Source of the DNA: Butyrivibrio sp.
GTDB lineage: Bacteria; Bacillota; Clostridia; Lachnospirales; Lachnospiraceae
Direction of reading: 5' to 3'
NCBI GenBank assembly: GCA_015056625.1
Contig: SVFY01000001.1
Location: 161,365 to 225,364 of the forward strand
DNA: 64,000 bases
Part shown: positions 60,201 through 64,000 of the stretch, piece after piece
How positions within the stretch are numbered: the first letter of the stretch is position 1
Layout of the letters: the number at the start of each line of letters is the position of its first letter
The notes under the pieces: generated by a model
The model's input: only the letters and a program-made list of their open reading frames with translations
The model's database searches: none
What the model was told of the DNA's origin: nothing
Program-made: the position numbers and the translations under genes

Positions 60201-63017
60201 CTTTAAGACCTCCATAAAGAGCTCTTTATCTTCCTTGACCTTCAGGGCATTTTTAAGGACAGCATCTTTAAAAATGTGATCCTCAATATCCTGGTTTATG
60301 ACAGGCTGTTTGAAGTCTACGGTAATGACAGGGTTGTTCTTAAGTCCATCCAGGAATTCATTTCTCGTAACCAGGGTGGCATTATAATCATCAAGGGCTG
60401 CAAAATCCCCATCATTAAAAAGGCTTTCACGCTGTTTGGTTGTAGCCTTTATCTGCTCATCTATAGACTTTTTGACTTTCTTCTCGATCTCAGCAGTTTT
60501 TTTCTCAAGATTTTTTGCAGAGTACTTGTCAGCTCCATAAAGATCCTTAAGCTCATCAAGCCATATATCTTCAAAACTGTTTTCAATATCATTCCACTGC
60601 TCTTTTGTCAGCTTTGTTTCAGCAGCAGCCTTCTCTAAGATTTTCGCAACATTACTGTTATAGAGCTTTTTAATATTGGCAAGGACATTGTCGGTCTTTT
60701 TATCTACCTCATCCCACTTCTTGTTGTACTCCTCTGAAGTTTTAAATCCCTGTGGTCTTAGGTAGTACTCTTTGTTTTCATCATTCTTATTGACCAGGGA
60801 AGCAACTCTGTTCTCAATCTTACTGCTAAGTCTTCCTGCAAGATTTGTCTTACTAAACTTCTTATCCCATGCCCTCTGAATGGAAGCTGCATGGCCATCG
60901 TAGTTCATCATGTTGTCGATGGTGTACTCGACAATATCTTCTGCGATCAGATTGTAGCCAAGAAGGTATTCTCCACCCATTGACTTAACGATACTTCTTT
61001 TAAGCAGTGCTTTTGCAGTATCGCAGACTCCCATCATGCTGATCTTTTTGTCAATGATAGCTATGTTGCTGATGACAGTTGCTTTGATCTTTGCAAGGGA
61101 CTCCTTAAAGCTCTTATCACTGATTCCGTAGTCTTCTGATCTTGTAAAGATTCCGGAAGCTTTTTTTGTCAAAAGAGCCTGTATATCATTGTTGGCCCAC
61201 AGACTCTCAAGGGACCTGGCATCGGTAAAAAATGTTATACCAAGAGCCTCGTTTATGGTCTTCATTATGGCCTTCTGTCTGTTCTTTATAGCGTGGAACT
61301 CCGGGGCATCAAAGATGTCTTGAAGGACATTGTTATCCTTAAGAAGGTCTCTGAAATTTATGCCTGGCTTAAGGAGCATTCCAAATCTCTCGCTCTTTAC
61401 CTTTTCGATAAAGAAATCTCTCATCTTTGGAACATAGCAGAAATGCTCCCCTACAGAAGTCTTGGGAAGCTCATCCTTAAGCTGCAGAAGGTTATGATGC
61501 AGATTGTCATTAATACTTATGAGATATCGCTTTATCTCAGTGCCGCTTTGATGATAAAGATCAGGATCTGCCTTCATTATTTCCAAAACCTTATCAGCAT
61601 ATTCCTTATCCCCAATTACCCAGGGCTTTTGCTTCATGTCCTTTGTGTCTACTGCCTTGACGCTGCGGATATCATTCTTGATGAGGACTTCCCACTGCTT
61701 GTAAACCTCCTCCAGATCGGCCTCTTTTTCCCCGATCATAGACTTCTTAACATCCACTGCAATGGTCTGTGCGTTTTTTGCAAGACGCACATTGATATTG
61801 AGATTATGCTCAGCCAATTGCTCTTTAGTAGCTGTCTTTTTAAAGATCTCAAGTCTGTTCTTTGCAATCTCTGCAGCATAAACAGTGGTCATATCACGCA
61901 TGTTACGGATATTGACCATAAGGTCAGAATTTAAAATATCAAAGTTCCTGATATCCCTTTCTTTATCTTTTCCATCGTTGTACTTGTTTATTCCATCAAA
62001 CGCTTCGTATCCTGCAAGTCTGTTAAGAGATTCATAGTACACCTTGGAAACGGAAGCCATCAGCAGGATATAGGCCTCATTTGCGTGGGCCTTTGGATCA
62101 AACTCATCTTTGACTCCCACAAAAAGATCATTGTCTATATCCAGGATGTAGCCAAGCTCCTGTGGAACAGGTATGCTAAGCTTATTTGCAACATCAAGAA
62201 CCTGCTGTGCATATTTCCTGATATCCTCATAACGGCTTGCACTAAGGTCCTCTACTGTGATCTTGCCAGTTTCTTTGTCCTGTACATTTTTTGTAAAAGG
62301 ATTCTCGCTGTATTTAAGAATGCTCTTAAACAAAGCTGCAATATCCTTAATGTCTGTCTTGTTCTCAAAATTAAAATCTTTTACATCAGTTTCAAGTTTG
62401 AGCAGCGAGTCGCTTTCGTAGAGAAGTACCTTGTCAGCGCTTGACATGGTCTCATTGTAGGCATCCAAAATATCGATCATTGAGTGCTTCGTGAGACTTT
62501 CGTTTACTTTTCCAAGCATTTCTGCACTGTCATCTGCCATCTGACCCGCATATTGTTCCTTAGCATACTCAGCATCCTGCATGGCATAAATCTCTTTAGC
62601 CAATTTAAAATCCTGGAATTTTTTAAGCCTGGCATTGTGGATCTTAAGTTCCTTCTCAGCTTTACTAATTCTGCCCTTCTGCTTTTTTGTCCATTTGGAC
62701 CTTGCAAAGGTTTTCTTACAGCCCTTCAAATGAGCCGGCACCTTTGTAAGCTCAGCTCTTTCTTTTTTGAGGCGCAGTTTTGGAAGTTTTTCATAGGTCC
62801 AGAGATCCTCTTTGCTAAGATCCATATCCTTGATATGGCCGTAATCAATAATGTCCTCCTGCCTGAGGCCGGACTTAACTGCCTTATTATTTAAAAGCTT
62901 GGACTCATCCAGGATTTTAGTCTGATCAGTAATGTTCGAAGAAACGCTGTTCTTTTTTTGATTCAGGACTTTGTCGGTTTTATTTGTTTTGATTGCTCGC
63001 AAGTTTCTATCGATCAT
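54249..63017 (-). CDS. giant 2922-residue protein of unknown function
   Basis: One open frame of 8.8 kb. I recognise no catalytic family in it. There is no signal peptide; the first 150 residues are strongly basic (KLRLKKERAELTKVP, KTFARSKWTKKQKGR). Most of the protein looks helical and highly charged. Between about residues 1990 and 2520 there are at least three diverged copies of a roughly 200-residue module: starts NNLTCEEQKVFALVL, KYNDTQMYMLLHILQDR and YGMSDNEQMLVVHALKHR, each followed about 80-120 residues later by TDRKTGLRRVSKTIFDKAM, TKIDWKLLERAMDMV or DRKTGIDWGLFANALKFV. Hydrophobic stretches appear only near the C-terminus (SAVLQVVGQAVQTGFAIGG, about 2640; SSIGIQAITNFFVGGIRMI, about 2745). 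The ATG overlaps the stop of the GNAT-like gene upstream (ATGA). Could be a large effector, scaffold or membrane-active protein; function unknown. Confidence 0.85.
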   Translation of the reverse strand: MIDRNLRAIKTNKTDKVLNQKKNSVSSNITDQTKILDESKLLNNKAVKSGLRQEDIIDYGHIKDMDLSKEDLWTYEKLPKLRLKKERAELTKVPAHLKGCKKTFARSKWTKKQKGRISKAEKELKIHNARLKKFQDFKLAKEIYAMQDAEYAKEQYAGQMADDSAEMLGKVNESLTKHSMIDILDAYNETMSSADKVLLYESDSLLKLETDVKDFNFENKTDIKDIAALFKSILKYSENPFTKNVQDKETGKITVEDLSASRYEDIRKYAQQVLDVANKLSIPVPQELGYILDIDNDLFVGVKDEFDPKAHANEAYILLMASVSKVYYESLNRLAGYEAFDGINKYNDGKDKERDIRNFDILNSDLMVNIRNMRDMTTVYAAEIAKNRLEIFKKTATKEQLAEHNLNINVRLAKNAQTIAVDVKKSMIGEKEADLEEVYKQWEVLIKNDIRSVKAVDTKDMKQKPWVIGDKEYADKVLEIMKADPDLYHQSGTEIKRYLISINDNLHHNLLQLKDELPKTSVGEHFCYVPKMRDFFIEKVKSERFGMLLKPGINFRDLLKDNNVLQDIFDAPEFHAIKNRQKAIMKTINEALGITFFTDARSLESLWANNDIQALLTKKASGIFTRSEDYGISDKSFKESLAKIKATVISNIAIIDKKISMMGVCDTAKALLKRSIVKSMGGEYLLGYNLIAEDIVEYTIDNMMNYDGHAASIQRAWDKKFSKTNLAGRLSSKIENRVASLVNKNDENKEYYLRPQGFKTSEEYNKKWDEVDKKTDNVLANIKKLYNSNVAKILEKAAAETKLTKEQWNDIENSFEDIWLDELKDLYGADKYSAKNLEKKTAEIEKKVKKSIDEQIKATTKQRESLFNDGDFAALDDYNATLVTRNEFLDGLKNNPVITVDFKQPVINQDIEDHIFKDAVLKNALKVKEDKELFMEVLKEELLDEKSLLHARYPYLEGVKSIEQLANLGVVDYAQFFADIKLSLSAVGSIKDDKAADGLLLDDWKFCGVYGLKKKLMKDFLTLQMTPELFRQRKEEHTKVMAGEESVNRMRLDAMLATDFDPNNTYLKFNYLNIQGKQVNQVARIKRINFAETFWKNLAKSDETQIAPGLHPEHEDRFTKLIQKFLATLKEVPADKVKDRIRDFGTFIKKMEITKTYEEGTGAAKWVIDKNSEKELSTYLGKDHGIQEMDLETLFAVKAIFANVIAADSSSTKLEMADCMGELLLFGCGKEYFGAGGVGENAFLDSGDDQYYADIVEKSRDLIIKRQQLTAILQGQDLKTEEVSKILNKLKPVIAGLKVTHNKKDREENVRKYGVEDLLDLSQRLMDIYGSDDKCVKARKESEEIGKLYLRRRDYIDNYGDPRKRQDGKFKVVRDQMMKDPEIYKKIMTTTDSEFEEFMKQLDAEIGVGLDVMSSNDFRGSMPINEQYVMENWQSFKGRKSWDKDQWYTSIKNYHDGFYLKEINGKSVRDILNNVQERMCSAGIDKSLASGTLLMKLTYILGADPASFALLYSEDDMFEAVKKIEDQYKKNMQYLDETMMVIYDKAQKNKAYTSVKENDDLYKEAANVFTLGGAVKQKKELMSSTKILSDLDAKREITEEDKVFADYSLLMQIMNPKAYLLNESEFRHSFLDNLKKYKEALGLDRNKDIYGDRTVLDTKEKIRLGIEIRKGEGRLLQRNKEEKYNEFVEKKQSLGTIGLFAYNADPKLVTQKAIDNAADFVYIHLSDNYGKADPEFIKGLLAERVIAYGKVEEKKLSDYITADKKRLLTLDGALRAHGGLSEDEIKKAVVFAFAQNAIRKELPLDGTNEGDVKEILDELKLRNEALDIAKPKSLLAKREYDEFMEEMNMARFTMSKEDFHEICREKKQYFELADICCQKIEQVSKDLGVRLGLFDYLKKDIFENINEDGKLDIRKFTDSINDAVDKLVGDQVKAEGTLSKESTQKVALTYLPDSKALMQHVSSNSVTAAEKMNSSVTYTRADVEKEIALTGRKELINEYNNLTCEEQKVFALVLTFPEMGLLDSNKLTSNSVMVDRDKQISKEVELQEQLASYIYGKDFAPKIDYSLVMSKLLKTDRKTGLRRVSKTIFDKAMTYTKYCISKKLEVMPKDARLSDGRYTAEIGRELAGKPGEYKIVQDALDTGAFYGAKSFKEFFTKYADSEMKIDESVGKISKKLGKYNDTQMYMLLHILQDRTVVDYTTKDWKWDAFMLRGVPFVNEEKRNALKESLSSSEGMDKNMIAQLCTSVDNPMYAKAAATLFSFQLKDSIDLSQSGVSAESFAKGALKRATKIDWKLLERAMDMVDEIEAENLKIQVCRQTVSHTTDKSAPNKEAAVLYNEIDSKFKEKDFNQFDYFKDFLVREAKKNPKEAMPLISAFYGMSDNEQMLVVHALKHRDILDVSTDNNISTAIGMNEDKYVNEAGRDKLADYYIEHLSVPGAKNILATNQQDIHEAMQSLVSTQVSDKRNPQKKKDFVDLMVGKKIFNWAYIGADRKTGIDWGLFANALKFVRRTEGERKTFVGEAENYRATGNVDEYGRFMYNYKFLRKNLYRSGNRLTRFIGRRVRAELEGAIPGYAVGQRIMMACLSPQMRNKMLSTGIVKPGITKNTATDYLGYAEIGGTVTKSTSAVLQVVGQAVQTGFAIGGESLEQTANGLMGIYNIYLDAKGIKEIRKPVENEEELKKQTEKRMEEGKKRQTKEQQLVTKDNQLNKEWILQEVSTAAGTGANARDIIETATACVNVLSGSSIGIQAITNFFVGGIRMIIQETLETARFITSVVTDKVVMDKYFADNGPLGEEIKKLRGDNVNKIISDQTGRKNTGSRDIMDGCELEKKETEFMGEMSNAELFRKAYGFKDFSEQASFVGWHIVQTLLQCASPFGVDAKQFLRASLLLAAIGCKDAVGKQDNETAQRVYNRLMGQDIR

Positions 63018-63895
63018 ACTCTTACCTCTTTAATGATTTCTTTTACCTTCAGCTGCTCAAGATATTTACCAAGATTAAATTCTGCATCGGCCATAATAAG
63101 CTTTGCTGTCTCCGGCTCGTCGAAGAATGAATCCATTACCTTCTCAAGCTTTTCATTTGCTGCCACAAAAGTAATGTACTTAGGTGGATCCATACTCTGC
63201 CTGGCATTCTCAACCGCAAAAGAAAGGAACCTTCGAAGGATCGTGGGATCATCAGTATCAGTGAAAAGATGTGTTACCTGGACCTCATTCTGTCCCTGGT
63301 CCCTGTCAGCAAGAAGAAGCGCTTCAAGCTTTCCTTCCTCATTAAGGGCTGCAACGCTGAGCTCTACACTGGCCTCGCTGACGTCCCTTGCGGTTATGTC
63401 TATGTCCTTTATCTGTCTTATATTGTCTAAAACAGCACTTATCCCGCTGGCCAGATTGACCATTCTTCCGCTGTAGCTTCCGGTTTTTTTCGATGCAAGC
63501 TTCTTGTGTACTGTATCAAAGGGAAGGCGGCACTCACGAAAATGGCGAAGGCTTATATCAAACCCATGATCTGAAAAGAGCCTGTTAAGCTCAAGTCCGT
63601 GATCACCGTTATATTCAAACACAGCTGTGAGCATACTGGAAGGCTCAGACTCCGGAATATACTGATCCAGATAGAGCTCAAGCATTATATCTCCGTATCT
63701 GTGTCCCTGATACAGACTTGGTATCATGAAAAAAGATATCTCACTGATACCATCACTCTCAGTTATCTCCATAAAGCCCTTATACTGCCCTTCATCACTA
63801 AGGCCGTACCAAAAGACATTTTTCCCCTCAGCAGGCATAGTAGCGGGCATGTTGTTTATCTGCGCTTCAAACAAAGATATTTGCTTAAGTTCCAT
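63014..63895 (-). CDS. tandem GNAT-like protein coupled to the giant gene
   Basis: 293 residues. The first half resembles a GNAT acetyltransferase fold: GFMEITESDGISEISFFMIP, then YQGHRYGDIMLELYLDQYI where the CoA-binding loop is expected, and NRLFSDHGFDISLRHFRECR. The second half (about 165-293) has a similar order (ELSVAALNEEGKLEALLLAD, TILRRFLSFAVENARQ, MDSFFDEPETAKLIMADAEF), suggesting a tandem or degenerate second domain. The CoA-loop glycines are incomplete, so activity is uncertain. Good GGAGG site before the ATG. Its stop overlaps the giant gene start by four bases, so the two proteins are probably made together; modification of, or chaperoning for, the giant protein is a guess. Confidence 0.7.
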   Translation of the reverse strand: MELKQISLFEAQINNMPATMPAEGKNVFWYGLSDEGQYKGFMEITESDGISEISFFMIPSLYQGHRYGDIMLELYLDQYIPESEPSSMLTAVFEYNGDHGLELNRLFSDHGFDISLRHFRECRLPFDTVHKKLASKKTGSYSGRMVNLASGISAVLDNIRQIKDIDITARDVSEASVELSVAALNEEGKLEALLLADRDQGQNEVQVTHLFTDTDDPTILRRFLSFAVENARQSMDPPKYITFVAANEKLEKVMDSFFDEPETAKLIMADAEFNLGKYLEQLKVKEIIKEVRV

Positions 63896-63928
63896 GTTTT
63901 CCTCCTATACAGGGCCATGGGGTCGGTT

Positions 63929-64000
63929 CTTTCCTGACACGGGGACGGTTCTTTTGTCAGGTCTAGACCTGACAAAAGAACCGTCCCCGTGTCAGGAAAG
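63929..64000. repeat. Modular palindrome R7 (reaches the window end)
   Basis: Perfect palindrome over the visible 72 bases, arms CTTTCCTGACACGGGGACGG... centred on TCTAGA at 63962-63967, one GGGGACGGTTCT unit per arm. A further, unpaired-in-window unit (CCATGGGGTCGGTTCT) lies at 63915-63930, so the element probably continues past base 64000. It lies just upstream of the ribosome site of the GNAT-like gene, in its 5' leader or promoter. Confidence 0.9.

Noticed and set aside
61293..61934. 213-residue plus-strand frame inside the giant gene
   Set aside because: Antisense shadow of the 8.8 kb frame; no Shine-Dalgarno site. The long minus-strand frame without stops is far less likely by chance.
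54249..63017. Giant protein as a polyketide/nonribosomal synthase, RHS toxin or phage tape measure
   Set aside because: No adenylation, ketosynthase or carrier motifs, no YD repeats, and no phage genes nearby; it also lacks the long uninterrupted hydrophobic/helical pattern typical of tape measures.
4278..64000. GGGGACGG palindromes as ordinary rho-independent terminators only
   Set aside because: Termination is possible at convergent borders, but arms up to 78 bases, nesting of units and copies upstream of a gene (R7) or next to CIRCE (R3) go beyond what a terminator needs.
1..64000. tRNA, rRNA, prophage or insertion sequence genes
   Set aside because: I found no tRNA-like TTCGANNC arms with acceptor stems, no rRNA-like blocks, and no integrase, transposase or structural phage gene.

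Overview
The window looks like a chromosomal stretch of a Lachnospiraceae-type Firmicute (Butyrivibrio/Pseudobutyrivibrio-like). This is inferred from the mix of gene families: a DUF4250 protein, Gram-positive style separate CpsB/C/D proteins, NHLP-type export ABC proteins, YesMN-type two-component control of sugar uptake, a CIRCE heat-shock operator, a LytR-CpsA-Psr protein and an indolepyruvate:ferredoxin oxidoreductase. Base composition is moderate in GC and strong Shine-Dalgarno sites precede most genes. I saw no tRNA, rRNA, CRISPR, phage or insertion-sequence gene.

Layout. 1-3.3 kb: a pair of NHLP/NHLM-type peptide-export ABC proteins (minus, one cut by the window edge). 3.5-4.3 kb: a formate/nitrite channel. 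4.4-12 kb: a sucrose (or related glucoside) utilisation locus: sucrose phosphorylase plus an unassigned P-loop kinase on minus, divergent from a LacI regulator that is followed by a solute-binding protein and two permeases. 12.2-17.7 kb: a secreted protein and a minus-strand cell-envelope operon (CpsB phosphatase, CpsC, CpsD tyrosine kinase, Ig-like membrane protein, LCP protein and a sortase-B-fold lipoprotein lacking its catalytic residues). 17.8-21.2 kb: DUF4250, a lipoprotein MTA/SAH nucleosidase, a secreted protein and a flavin reductase-like protein. 21.3-23.5 kb: htpG under a perfect CIRCE element. 23.6-32 kb: a second sugar ABC operon reading lipoprotein, binding protein, two permeases, YesM-like kinase, YesN-like regulator and a diguanylate cyclase. 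32.2-36.7 kb: a PrsA-like foldase, an FAD oxidoreductase, an L,D-transpeptidase and a 3-hydroxyacyl-CoA dehydrogenase-like protein. 36.7-38.7 kb: a 2-isopropylmalate synthase fused to an AraC-type DNA-binding domain. 39-44.5 kb: a MoxR/VWA pair, a sodium-dependent transporter and a small leucine-rich-repeat protein. 44.6-54.1 kb: a DUF362 ferredoxin-like protein, a chemoreceptor, and an arylpyruvate oxidation cluster (acyl-CoA ligase, IorA, IorB, PaaK-like ligase, ACT protein). 54.2-63.9 kb: a two-gene unit of a tandem GNAT-like protein and a 2922-residue protein of unknown function.

Seven long, nested, near-perfect palindromes built from shared GGGGACGG-type modules sit in gene borders across the whole window. 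They are the most conspicuous unexplained DNA structure. The strongest candidates for undescribed biology are the LeuA-AraC fusion with its inverted repeat pair, the pseudosortase in the tyrosine-kinase operon, the giant protein/GNAT unit and the modular palindrome family.
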